DNA from: Euwallacea fornicatus
Lineage: Eukaryota; Arthropoda; Insecta; Coleoptera; Curculionidae
Reading direction: 5' to 3'
Assembly (NCBI RefSeq): GCF_040115645.1
Contig: NC_089565.1
Coordinates: forward strand, 124,001 to 188,000
DNA: 64,000 nt
Shown in pieces: positions 9,148 through 20,326 of the stretch. Position numbers and translations under genes: made by a program. The notes under the pieces are model-generated. The model ran no database searches. It was not told the origin of the DNA and saw only the letters and a list, made by a program, of their open reading frames with translations. Each line of letters opens with the position of its first letter. Positions within the stretch are counted from its first letter, which is position 1.

Positions 9148-11372
9148 CCCCCCCGCGGTGTCTCCACCTTGTCGTGGTGGGGGGGCTTCACGTCTCCTTC
9201 TCCTCGGTCTCCTCGGCAGGATTCTTGCTGGGGTGACGGGGGAGAGGGAGACTGACTAAGAAAGACACAAAAATGAGGTACAATGAGTGTGTTGAAAAAC
9301 AAAGTACCCCAGGCGGGTGATAGTCCCGCTGCCGGCTCCGACCGGGTGCAAGCCCCGGTGGCCGGCGCAGGCCCCATGGATTCTGGGGGGGGCCAGACCT
9401 ACTTAACGTGTTTAGAAGAAGGAATGGGGGAGAGGAGGCACTCCATCGATCTGGTCTGGGATGAGACAGAGGGAAAATCGGTGAGAGCGGAAAGAGGGAG
9501 GTTAGAGACTGTAGCGGATAGGGTTAAAAGAAGAATACAGGAAAGAAGTAGGAGAACCAGGAGTGAGGATGATAGGAAAAGGAACAGGGAGGAGGAAGAA
9601 GGTAGGGACACACTGTATAAAAGGAGGGAAAGCCCCGAAGTTTTTATTTTGACGGAGGCCATTAGGGCGATTACAGGAATGGTTGGAAATTTGAGAAAAC
9701 ACATAGAAAACAACACAAAAAAGGAAATTAAGGAATTAACCGGTAAACTAGAAAGACAAGTAAGTAACATAAATCAAAATATCATTAAGGAATTTCTAAA
9801 TGAAAACAGATTTGAAAAAATAGAAAAAAATATTCATTGACACAGAAACAAACAGACAAACAAAAAGGTAAAGGAAAAGAAATAGCTATTCAAACAGGGG
9901 AAATAAAAATGGAAAGGGCTAAAAACTTTGAGGAGTACTTGGAACTGGTAGACAAAAAATGGAGCGAGGAAAATTATGAAAAAACATGTCTTAGAGTAGG
10001 GAATCCAGCGGTCTCAGAGGAGGAAGGGACGAAGATAGTGATAGTGGGGCCAAAGGATATTAAAATGGGAGGGGGAATTCAAGGAGAATATTATGGACGA
10101 TTTCCGGTACTGAATAAAATAAAAGAAAAGTTTGGGGTGGTTGAATAGACACAAAAAATTAAAACAAAAGATGAGGTGAAGCCAGAAAATAATCAGAAAA
10201 TAATAAAATTACAATTTGACGGAAGAGAGGAAGATCTATTTGACAGAATGGTGGAACTACGAGCGGAGACAGAGAAGGAGAAGGACAAAAAGCTTATACT
10301 GCATGAAGTGGAAGGAATGGAAATAAAAAGATATAGAATAATGGTTGAGGGAATTTTTTATGGGACAGAAACAGAAATTATAATTTATACAAGGAAAATG
10401 GCTAAAATGGGGACTGAAAACAAAAAAAGGGAGACATATGCACTGATAGTGGAGAAAGAAAAAGGTGAGAAAGTAATAGATATGGTGAAGGGGGTCAAGA
10501 GGATGCTGGATGACTGCGAGGAATGTGGTGATATACAAGGTTTACGGACGACTAGAGACGGAGATTTATTAATGATGATGGGACGGGCGGAGGAGAGCGC
10601 ACGAATTCTCAAGTTGACGATGAAGGGGAGGACGAGTGCCAGAGTGAGAATGGTGGGACCAGGTACAGGGAGAATGGTGTTGCATGTGAGGGGTATGGAT
10701 GCGGCGACGACAAGAGATAAGGTGATGGAGGCGATGAATGACAGGGTACCTGAGGCAAGGGAGGAAGAAATAATGGTGGGAGATATGAGGAAGAATTGGG
10801 GAGACACACAGGCAGTAACGGTTACGCTGGGAGAAGATTTAGGGAAAAAACTGTTGGAGGAACCATATATCCGGATAGGACTTTGTAGGTGCAGGATGGA
10901 AAAGAGGGTAGAGATAGGAAGGTGTTTTAGGTGCTGGGGACTGGATCATTTAGCAAGGGATTGCACGGGAGTGGACAGGACGAAGTGTTGCTTCGCGTGC
11001 GGGGAGGAGGGACATGGAAGCCGTGATTGTAAGGCGGAGGAGAGGTGTATGAATTGTGGGAAGAAGGGACATAGAACAGGGTCAGGAAGGTGTGATGTGG
11101 TCAGGAGGGCCCTTTGGAAAGCCAAGGAGGAAGAAAGGAGGAGGAGTTTGGCTACCACGCCTCCTGGAGGAGTGGGGTAGACAATTAAAATACCCCCCCC
11201 CCCTGAAGTAATGCCTAGCGGCGGTTCCGGGGGGGACTCAGAGTGAAGAGAGGAGGGTTTTAGTGGGTAGGCGTCCCACTTAGGGACGAATCCCACATAA
11301 CCCGGTCGCCAGAACATCAGACCGGGTACCTTTTGAAGGGTTCTCTCCTCTATAAAAAAAAAAGAAAAAAAA
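9148..11372 (+). mobile_element. HAL-1: ORF1-only non-LTR retrotransposon
   Basis: 2225 bp flanked by a 14-bp direct repeat AGCTGAGTCAGCAT (9134-9147 and 11373-11386). It begins with a G/C-rich leader (CCCCCCCGCGGTGTCTCC), carries one Gag-like ORF, then about 190 bases of 3' region including a hairpin (ACCCGGTC 11300-11307 with GACCGGGT 11320-11327), and ends in an A-rich tail. No endonuclease or reverse transcriptase is present. Base composition (GA-rich plus strand) differs sharply from the neighbours. It resembles the HAL1 class, LINE copies reduced to ORF1, here probably from an R1-like parent. It splits the reverse transcriptase of Jk-1. Confidence 0.85.
9283..11180 (+). pseudogene. HAL-1 ORF1 (Gag-like, three CCHC knuckles)
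   Basis: First part 9283-9840: acidic/basic rich, strongly charged (RRTRSEDDRKRNREEEEGRD), then a helix-prone stretch (ELTGKLERQVSNINQNI). The frame shifts by one at 9837-9840 and continues to 11180 with a single TAG at 10146-10148. Near the end are CFRCWGLDHLARDC, CCFACGEEGHGSRDC and CMNCGKKGHRTGSGRC: two CX2CX4HX4C knuckles and a third with CX2CX4HX6C, the pattern of R1-clade ORF1 proteins. With one shift and one stop it could be damaged, or it could be decoded by recoding; I favour damage. Confidence 0.75.
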
Positions 11373-11386
11373 AGCTGAGTCAGCAT
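11373..11386. repeat. HAL-1 target-site duplication, right copy
   Basis: AGCTGAGTCAGCAT following the A-rich tail of HAL-1; same as 9134-9147. The Jk-1 reverse transcriptase reading frame resumes in this repeat. Confidence 0.88.
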
Positions 11387-12045
11387 GGGGAATCTGGATA
11401 TCGTTGATCCAGATGGGTAGATGTTGCTTTTGTTTATAGGTAAAGTCTACATGTACAGACTTGTTTTCATTTAACTTGATTCGCCAGGTTTTAGTCCAGA
11501 TATCAATTTTATTTATAGAGGTTTGGAGTTTTTTTAGCAGCCTCTTCATGATCTCTTCCGACAGCAATGACTGCGATGTCATCAGCGAATGTTGCTATTG
11601 TTTCTTGTTCAAGACTTGGGATATCACTAGTATATAATAGGTAGAGTACTGGACCCAGCATACTCCTTGTGGTACCCCTGCTCGGATTTCCTTTAGTTCT
11701 GAATAGGTATCTTCTTGTTTGATTCGGAAATATCTTCTCGATAAATAAGATTGCAGAAGCTGTGAATGTTGTGGAAGAAACTGGTTCAATTTATGGAACA
11801 ATCCTTCGTGCCATACTTTATCGAAGGCCTGTGCAATGTCGAGGAAGGCGATGGAACAGACTTTTCTTTCTTCTAGTGATTTTTCGATGACATTTGTAAT
11901 TCTATGTATTTGGTCAATTGTGGATTGACTTTCTCTAAATCCAAATTGATGAGAAGGTATCAAGTTCTTTTCTTCTATTATGGGTTTTAGTCTTTTGAGG
12001 AGTATTTTTTCATATACTTTAGAGATGACCGGTAGCAACGATATA

Positions 12046-13562
12046 CAGTAGTGGACAAAATTAAAGCGACTTTTTTTATTTCCCAATAAATAAACAAATA
12101 TACTTGTTTACTAAATTCAGTGCCTATCATACGTCTCTATGAAACATACCAAGAAAGTTTTTTAGCATTAGTCCCCATATTTGTTTATTGCAAGAGTACC
12201 AAATAATTTTTTGTGAAATTCCTTAAATATTTTCTGGACAAAATTAGAACGACTTCCTTCATTTATCAACAGATACGTTATTAAAGAGTGTCAATGTCTT
12301 GAGTGCATTTAATTTAAGTTTTTAAAATAGAAGGAAAAGATCATTCGAGCATACAAAAGTGGCCGTTCACAAAAAACAAACAGTGACCAATTTAACGTTT
12401 CTAAACAAGTAGTTTCCAAAATCGTTAAAATTTACAATATTCGTGGAAAGGTAGTTAATTTAAAACGAGGAGGTCGACCTAGGAAAACCGATAAAAAACT
12501 GGAACGGCGCATTAAAAGACTAATCCAAAAAGAACCAAAGAAATCCTCAACTAGTATTCTAGCAGACCTAGGAGACGTAGAAGTGTCTTCGAGAATGATA
12601 AGACGTAGATTGGTCGAAGCTGGACTTCCAGGAAGAAGACCAGCGAAAAAAGCATTTTTATAAAAAAAAAATAGGGACGCAAGGATGTTATTTGCGACGC
12701 GACACCTTAATTGGACATTTAATAATTGGAAACGGGTGCTTAGTGACGAATCGAAATTTAATTTATTTGGAAGTGACGGGGCAAATTACGTACACAGACC
12801 CAAAGGCAAAAGACTGGACCCAAAATATGTTTCAACCACTGTTAAACATGAAGGCGGTAGCGTCATGGTGTGGGGTTGCTTTTCGTTCTATGGAATGGGT
12901 CCAATTACACAAATTGAGGGAACCATGGACCGGTGCGTCTATTTAAACATCCTTGAAAATACAATGAAACCCTATGCTGAATGGGAAATGCCCCTGAAAT
13001 TCATTTTCCAACATGACAACGACCCCAAACACTCTTCCAAACTGGTGAAGCAGTGGCTGATGAGCGAAAAAATTATGGTTCTGAAATGGCCACCACAATC
13101 TCCCGACTTAAATCCCATAGAGAATTTATGGGAGATTGTGGCAAGGCAAATTGGAACCAACAATTTTTCGAACAGGGCGTTATTATACCAAGAGATCGTC
13201 CAAACATGGCAACATGTCAAACAAGAGACAATTGATAATTTAATTCGATCAATGCCTGAAAGATGTGGGGAAGTTATTGCCAATAAGGGTTGTTGGACGA
13301 AATACTAATAAAGTAGGATCAATATCTTTGAAAAATCAACCACTAATTATGAATTATTTGTAGAGTCGCTTTAATTTTGTCCAACCGATTTAAAAAAAAA
13401 TTAGAAAATTATTATTTGTTATGCTTATATTAAAAATATATAGGACGACCATTGGGAGAACTTTTTATTTACGTTCTAGAAGCCTTTCGATAAGCAGTAG
13501 ATTTAATAAAGTAATATAATTGTTTATTTATACTAAAGTCGCTCTAATTTTGGCCACTTCTG
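12046..13562 (+). mobile_element. Tc1-F: Tc1-like element
   Basis: 1517 bp. Left end CAGTAGTGGACAAAATTAAA, right end the inverse of CAGAAGTGGCCAAAATTAGA, each beside TA (12044-12045, 13563-13564). Inserted in the Jk-1 reverse transcriptase just after SYRP. A subterminal copy of the end motif (TGGACAAAATTAGAACGAC) near 12235-12255, and TTTAATTTTGTCCAAC near 13371, give each end an inner repeat. Confidence 0.9.
12337..13308 (+). pseudogene. Tc1-F transposase, near-intact
   Basis: One frame from KIIRAYKSGRSQKTN to CWTKY and TAA at 13306-13308, with a single nonsense codon TAA at 12661-12663 (AFL-stop-KKNRDAR, where Ser is expected). Two HTH units, GGRPRKTDKK linker, first Asp VLSDESKFNLFGS, second FQHDNDPKHSS, Glu SPDLNPIENLW: a complete DD34E triad. 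The first ~15 codons and the ATG are missing; the sequence upstream of 12337 has no in-frame Met. Inactive by two lesions only. Confidence 0.88.
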
Positions 13563-15761
13563 TATGTAGGTCTATACGATGCTACGTCATTAGGAGGTTT
13601 ACCTGGTTTGGGAATCATGATGACTTCTGCTACTTTCCACATCTCAGGAACGTACTTCCACCTGAAGGATGCGTTAATAAGTTTGGAAAGTTTTATTACA
13701 GCTTTCCTGGGCAGTTGTTTCAGTACTTCACCAGTGATAAGGTCAAAACCAGGGGCTTTTTTCGGGTTAATATTTGTTTTAATTTCATCTGAGACTTCCT
13801 TCCGTGAAGTGGGTTTGTTGATAATATTTTCTTGTTCTGGTGTCGTCCAGTCTTTTTCTTCTCCATCATTTGGTTGAAAAATGCTCTCAAGATGTTCTGC
13901 AAACCTAGTAGCTTTTTGGGTGTTGCTCCGGGCCCAGCTTCCATGCGTATTTCGGATCGGAGGACTATGCATAATAGGTCGCTTTAATCACTTAGTGGCC
14001 TTCCAAAGTGAGTAGTCGGTCTTGTTATCATTAGTTAACTTACTCAGGTAGTCCCCAATTGCTTCATTTTTGATACGTTGCTGAGTTGCATTATTCAGAG
14101 TTGTTTTATAAGTTGGTATTCTGGTCTGTTGCCATTTCCGTCTGAGTTTTCTTTTCTCGGTGATAAGATTTCTAATTTCTTTTGGGTAATTATTACCTTT
14201 TCTTCTGTGATTATGCACAGGAGTATTGTCCTATGCTGCTTGTTGAATATTTTTATTAAAAACATCAACTTCTTCTGTTTTTCTGTTATTAATGCAACTG
14301 ATAGCTTAATTTGTCCCTCGAGTTGAGTTTTGAAGCTTTCCCAATCTGTTCTCTTGTTGGTCAGTCTTGGTTGATTTTCTTTTTGTATTACATTGTCACT
14401 TAATGTAAGAAGTATTGGTGAATGATCTGAGTCCATATCCCATGCTTCTTCAATTTGGATATAATTTGTTGAGATATTCCTGATTACAAAGAAATCTATG
14501 ACATCAGGAATTTTATGAGGATCAGTAGGCCAATACGTTGGCTTCCTAGTTGATAATATTTCGCATTCAAGCTGATTAGATGCTGCTAAAAGTTCCTTAC
14601 CTTTAGCTGTATTCAATCTAGATCCCCAGTGTTTATGCTTTGCGTTGAAGTCACCTCCTATTATGAATCTATTTCCTTGACTATTTAAAAAGTCTACATA
14701 TTGCTCCTTCTTTATATTGTGTCTCGGCGGAGAGTATAATGCCGTGATTATTACTTTAAATGTTTTTATACTGATACTGTCAGACGTGGCTTGTATTTCT
14801 GCTGTTTGGTAACCCATTTCTTGATGGTGTAAGATGGATTCCCTTATGATGATCACGCTTCCTCCCTTAGCTCTGTTATCCGGGTGGATTGTATGATAAT
14901 TTCTAAAACCTTTGAATTTTATGTATGACTCTTTGGTGAAATGAGTTTCAGATATGAGACATGCATCAATTTTTTCTATGTTTAGGATTGTTTGCAACTC
15001 TGATTGATGTTGCAGCAACCCATTGGCATTCCATTCTAATATTCTTAATTCATTAGCCATTTTTAGTTTTAGGAATCGCTCCTTGTGCACGACATTCTAA
15101 TCTGGAAATTCGTCCACCCATTTTATTCAACTTCTCCAATATTTGTTGGAGCATCTTGTCGATGGATGGATTGGCTTCATTTGTTTTTTCTCATTACTTT
15201 TATTTACTTTCCCCGCTACTGCTTGACTGTAAGTTTTACTTACAATCTCGTTACCTTTCTGTATTGGAGCAGCATGTGGTGTTTTAGCCAGAACTGGTCT
15301 TTGGGGCTGCTTAGGTAGGCTCGTTTTCTTGGGCTGTTTGTCCTTGATTTTCTGCATTTCTTTGGCTATTATACATCCCCGATAGCTGGCTGGATGTCCT
15401 TCTCCGCAATGGACGCATTTTGGAGTTGCTTCCTTTGGTTTGTTGCATTCCGCTGTACTATGTCTTCCAGTACATTTCACGCATCTACAGTAATGGACAA
15501 AAGTATATAGACAAATGAAACTCTTTATAAATATTTACTAGATAATTTAATTTTACCTTCCTTATTTGGTAAATAATATGGGCAGGTAAAACTAATAATA
15601 CTTTCAGAATGTTTATATTTTTTTGTATAGCAATAAACATTTAATACAATAATATGGTTTTTTGCTTGGACAAAAGTATATAGACTGGCAGTTCAAGTCG
15701 TTTATTTGTTGAATAAACAATATTAAAATTGTCTCAATTTTTCAAAAAGTTAAGTTCCACA

Positions 15762-17242
15762 ATGCCCCGCGGTTCTCAAGTGCCTTTTGAAATCAGAACA
15801 AAAATTATAGAGCTGTCTAACAATGGTTTGCGACAAATAGACATCGCAAAAAGCTTAAACTTGAAGCGAAAGACAGTTTGGGCAATTATCAATAAATTTA
15901 AACAAAAGTGATCCGTAGAAGTCGCTCCTCGAACTGGTCGACCTAGGAACCTTCAACCTAGGACCATTCGTCTGATTAAAATAATTTCTTCAAAAGATCC
16001 ATTTAAAACACCAAGGCAAATTAAAAATGAATTTACCGCTGAAGGCGTACCCAGTGTTTCAACTAAGACCATAAAACGAAGGTTGAACGATCCTAATTTA
16101 TTTGCACGTCATCCCATCAAAAAGCCATTGCTTAGTAAGAAGAACCGGAAGGTCCGACTCGAATCTGCACACAATCATCTGTACTGGACCTTCCACGATT
16201 GGAAAAGAGTGTGCTTTTCCGATGAATCCAAGTTTAATTTGCATGGAACTGAAGGGATCAATTATGTGCGGCGTCCATGTGGCAAGAGAATGGATCCCAA
16301 ATACATGTGAGCTTTTATGAAGAAAGTGATACAAGGGTGTTTATTGATTCGTCTAATGTGAGTGTGAAAAAACATGTCTCATAAAGATAGTGCTATAACC
16401 TGGCCTTAGGTATAAGGACAATGTTATGAACACTTGTTAGTGTCTTATCACATTTTAGAAATGGACTTAGCTTGTAATAGTTAAATAGATTATCGGTGAT
16501 AAAAGATGAATAGGGCCTGTTTATAATCTCGCCAAAAATATATGGAAGTGTGAAGGGAGTGATTCAGGGATGCGAGCGTGGGAAGAATGTGGAGGTCTGG
16601 GTGCCGGTTCTGGTGAAAAAGAACAGGTGTACCCAGGGTGACTCAGATACATTGTGTGGGGGGGCATTCGACCCTCGATCTCAGGGAAGTAAAGAAGTAC
16701 TGCCAAGACTTGTGCTTTATTCCACCCTCCTTCATTACCCTTAAAACAATTTTCTGACATACATGTTGTCCACTGTTAAGCATGGAGGTGGGTCTGTTAT
16801 GGTGTGGGGATGTTTTTCGGGATTTGGGATGGGTCCGTTGCATCGCATTGAGGGCATCATGGATAGATTTATGTATAGGGATATACTAAAAGATGTCTTG
16901 TTACCTTATATGGAAGATTATATGCCTCTACGATCCACCTTCCAACAAGATAATGACCCGAAACACACTTCTAGGTTGGCAAAACAATACTTGTTAGATG
17001 AAAAAATTCGCATTTTACAATGGCCATCGCAGTCTCCGGATTTAAATCCGATTGAGAATATGTGGTAGCATCTTAAAAGACTGGTTGGAAGCAAACATTG
17101 CCCCAATAAGAATGAACTTTATACACAGTTGGAGGAAACATGGAAAAATATCGATGTGAACTACATAAACAAACTTTTGGAGTCAATGCCTAGACGATGC
17201 CAAGTGGTAATTTCCAATAATGGGTATTCCACGAAATATTAG
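15762..17242 (+). pseudogene. Tc1-G transposase, interrupted by LTR-2
   Basis: MPRGSQVPFEIRTKIIELSN start; ends NNGYSTKY and TAG at 17240-17242. Without the LTR and one TACA copy it is 1023 nt, exactly 341 codons. First Asp VCFSDESKFNLHG, second FQQDNDPKHTS, Glu SPDLNPIENMW: intact DD34E. Defects: TGA after FKQK (15909-15911), TAG after ENMW (17066-17068), and the LTR between DPKYM and LSTVKHGG. The shared end and coding motifs make it a relative of Tc1-E and Tc1-F. Confidence 0.88.
16306..16759 (+). mobile_element. LTR-2: solo LTR
   Basis: 454 bp beginning TGTGAGC and ending TGACA, flanked by TACA (16302-16305 and 16760-16763). Same end signature, target size and internal blocks as LTR-1 (for example AGTAAAGAAGTACTG against AATAAAGAAGTGCTC), so both are solo LTRs of one family, diverged from each other. 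Host frame is restored by its removal. Confidence 0.78.
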
Positions 17243-18197
17243 GATGAACTTTAAGAAAAAACAATGTTTTGTTAATATATGAATTAAGAAAAACCTTTTA
17301 TTTAAGAAATTTCCGGTTTGTCTATATACTTTTGTCCATTACTGTAGATTCTTTGGCGCAGTATCTCTGGGTACGTCCATAACCTTGACAATGTTTACAT
17401 TGAGGCACTAATTTGGATTCACGGATTGGCTGGATTTGCACTCTTATTCCCATGATGTCCGTAATGCCAAAGACTTTATTGACATCCTCGTCATTTCTGA
17501 ATAATAGCATGAACATGTTCAATGGCTGTTTTGTTTTATACTTCAGCTTTTTAGTAGCTTCCAGTAATTTGTAACCCCTTCCTCTCATATCCTTTACTAT
17601 TTCTTCGGGAAAGCAAGAATGATGGAGATTAACTGCCATTACTTTAATTGATCGATTTTGTTTATTTTCATAGGAGTGCCATGAATATCCTTTCTCACAT
17701 AAAGTCTTAATGAGGGCTTTATATTGTTCGTCATCTTTGACGTTAATTTTAATGTCTTTATCACTGATAATTTTAATTTGAAATCCAGTCATCATGTCAG
17801 TTATGAGTTCGTGAAGTGTATTAAAATTTTTTACTCCTTCCACTATTATTGGTGGAGGTTGCGGTATTTTTTTAGTTCTTGGTTGCTTTTGGTTTATTTG
17901 AAAAGCTTTTGGAGTTGATTGCCGAGGGGTGAGTGATTTATCCATTTTTCTTTTTTTCCCATTCTTTGTTCTTATCCACTCCGTCTCTCTTGCTAGTTCT
18001 TCCTCATCTGTATGATACTGAAATTTCTTTTGTTCTTTTACGTTAGATGTTGAACTTTGTGTTTGTGTCGTGTTTTTGTGACATTCATTTTATAATTCCG
18101 TATATAACTTTTGCAGATGTTCTAGCTGTATTTGAACATTGTTCAATTTAACAGCGAGGTTATTCTTCTCGCATTCCTCTCTTTTCCAAGCGTTATA

Positions 18198-20326
18198 CAG
18201 GGTGTCTCTAAAATGTCTGTACAAGATTCTACCACAGAATTCTGAGGTCAAAACATGACGATTTAACCCAATTTACCTTAGTCCAAAAGTGGACGGTTTT
18301 CGAAATACAGGGCGTCAAAGTGAAAACAAAAAAAAGGAAAAAAAAATAATTTCTTGGTTGGTAATGCTGCTATCTACACAAAATGTCGTATCGGGCGGTT
18401 TTTGGGGATAAGAAATCGGAATCCGTTTACATTTTCGATGCACAATGTAGAGGGCGTTGTCAGAGCTCGATGAACCCTCTTTAAAAGGGCATAACTTTTT
18501 CATCACCCGGTATAAAATTTATTTATGACTAAACTTGTGTTTTCCTACATTTTTTAAGGAAAAAAGGTCTCTTGTTAAAAATCTCTACGAGGCTTTCTTC
18601 TTGAGATATTTGAAGCTTAAAGTTCGCTGCATGTCTTGAACAATAATTTTAATGTACTACATATTTATTCTTACAGTTGGATCAAAAAAAATCAAAACTT
18701 AAAAATAAATTACAAATTACTTGAAAACATAGATACCAAACATAAACACGAAAAAATTATACTTTTGGTAGATGTTCGAAATGACCACCATTGACTTGCA
18801 TACAAAGATTAATCCGACGCAAGAAATTAAAATGTATTCTATTCATCAATTCTTCGTCGTTTTTTAAAATGTTTACTGCATTTTGAATTCGTCCCCATAG
18901 TTCCTCTTCACTATTTATGGCCGTGAAGTATACCATGGACTTTAGAGTCCCCCATAAAAAATAATCCATCGGAGTTAAATCCGGTGAGCGCGGTGGCCAT
19001 GGTACCGGAGCATCATTTCCTCTACCTATCCATCTTCGTGGGTACTGTTGATTTAAATAGTTGCGCACATTTATAGTAAAATGTGGCGAAGCACCGTTGT
19101 GCATAAACCACATATCTTGCCGAAGTTGTAAAGGAAGATCTTCCAATAATTCTGGCATTGTATTTTGAATATGTTCCAAATAACTTTCACCACTTAATCG
19201 GGGCGGCAAAATGACAGGACCAATAATAAAATTGTCAATTATTCCTGCCCACACATTAATCTTAAATTCATGTTGATAATGTACCACTTTCGTAGCATGC
19301 GGATTCTCATCAGCATAAACATGTTCATTGTGTAAATTAGTAATTCCACTTTTCGAAAAACAAGCTTCATCCGTAAATAAAATATTAGTAACAAAATTTA
19401 TGTTGTATTCTCTCTGCTCATGGATAAATCGGTAGAAGACCAATCGTAGATTAAGATCCGGAGGCAAAAGGTCTTGTACCTGTTGGATATGGTATGGATA
19501 AAGCAGTTGTTCTTTTAAAGTTCTATTAACAACATCTTTCGATACTCCTATTTCTAAACCTAAGCGTCTGGTGCTTCATTTTGGATTTTCATTGACTTGA
19601 TCTAAAATTTCTTCTTCAATTTCAGGAATCCTTGTCTACGTTCCCGTCCATAATTAGCAGTTACAGGAATAAAGCTGCCGGTTTCGCGAAGTCACCTCTC
19701 GATGGCACCAAATGTTTGGTGGTTTGGTATGCGTCGATTTGGAAACCTTTCGTTGTACACCCTAACCCTTTCGCGACCATTTCCTTGACAAAATCCATAA
19801 ACTAATAACATATCTGTCATTTCTACATTTGTGTAAACTTCGGTCATTTTAAAAATTGAACTTGCACAAAATTTAAAATTATTGTTCAAGATATGCAGCG
19901 AACTTTGAGCTTCAAATATCTCAAGAAGGAAGCCTCGTAGAGATTTTTAACAAGAGACCTTTTTTCCTTAGAAAATGTAGGAAAACACAAGTTTAGTCAT
20001 AAATAAATTTTATACCGGGTGATGAAAAAGTTATGTCCTTTTAAAGAGGGTTCATCGAGCTCTGACAACGCCCTCTACATTGTGCATCGAAAATGTAAAC
20101 GGATTCCGATTTCTTATCCCCAAAAACCGCCCGATACGACATTTTGTGTAGATAGCAGCATTACCAACCAAGAAATTAATTTTTTTGCTTTTTTTTGTTT
20201 TCACTTTGACGCCCTGTATTTCGAAAACCGTCCACTTTTGGACTAAGGTAAATTGGGTTAAATCGTCATGTTTTGACCTCAGAAACCTGTGGTAGAATTT
20301 TGTACAGATCTTTTAGAGACACCCTA
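18198..20326 (-). mobile_element. LT-2: long-TIR DD43D transposon
   Basis: Ends CAGGGTGTCTCTAAAATGTC (left) and the inverse of TAGGGTGTCTCTAAAA (right), each beside TA. TIRs are very long, about 450 bp (18198-18650 and 19875-20326), with few mismatches; each arm holds a mirrored copy of the same short ORF. Inserted in Jk-1 ORF1, where excision restores EQTLYNAWK. The arms share the motifs CCAAAAGTGGA and CAGGGCGTCAAAGTG with LT-10 and, in diverged form, LT-9 and LT-17. Confidence 0.9.
18757..19847 (-). pseudogene. LT-2 transposase (DD43D), second Asp changed to Asn
   Basis: Start MTEVYTNVEMTDMLLVYGFC at 19847, with NERFPNRRIPNHQTFGAIER (DUF4817-like HTH) then a TGA and frame breaks between 19690 and 19550. 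From 19467 the frame is open to TAA at 18757: first Asp NILFTDEACFSKSG, then WFMHNGASPHF where HDGAPPHF is usual (Asp to Asn at the second catalytic position), then RWIGRGNDAPVPWPPRSPDL and TPMDYFLWG with the third Asp. Forty-three residues separate positions two and three. C-terminus CMQVNGGHFEHL is typical. Confidence 0.85.

Larger units (their letters stand above)
8669..15060 (-). pseudogene. Jk-1 ORF2 (APE endonuclease and reverse transcriptase), interrupted
   Basis: Starts at ATG 15060-15058 (MANELRILEWNANGLLQHQS). Endonuclease motifs: ETHFT, RFIIGGDFNAKHKHWGS, PDVIDFFV, DSDHSPILL. Reverse transcriptase: KAPGFDLITGE, PEMWKVAEVIMIPKPGK, VASYRP, HQFGFRESQST, FLDIAQAFDKVWHEGL, RAGVPQG, FADDIAV (11589-11575). 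The C-terminal segment KYLGTTLDAKLRWKVHVKKK to RLKRTKPFELVK and TAG 8671-8669 lies beyond HAL-1. Defects: breaks near 14000-14220, at the Tc1-F site (about +2), near 11690, an extra base in an A-run near 11540, and TAA near 8905. Dead, but most of the sequence is readable. Confidence 0.85.
15488..17344 (+). mobile_element. Tc1-G: Tc1-like element carrying a solo LTR
   Basis: 1857 bp including LTR-2. The ends, CAGTAATGGACAAAAGTATA and its exact inverse on the right, lie beside TA (15486-15487, 17345-17346). An inner repeat GGACAAAAGTATATAGAC occurs near 15668. Inserted in Jk-1 ORF1; excision with one TA restores GAA TCT AGA TGC (ESRC) there. Confidence 0.92.

Noticed and set aside
10257..10809. 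Minus-strand open frames opposite HAL-1 ORF1
   Set aside because: They are shadows of GA-rich coding sequence on the plus strand (Ser/Pro/Phe-rich translations).
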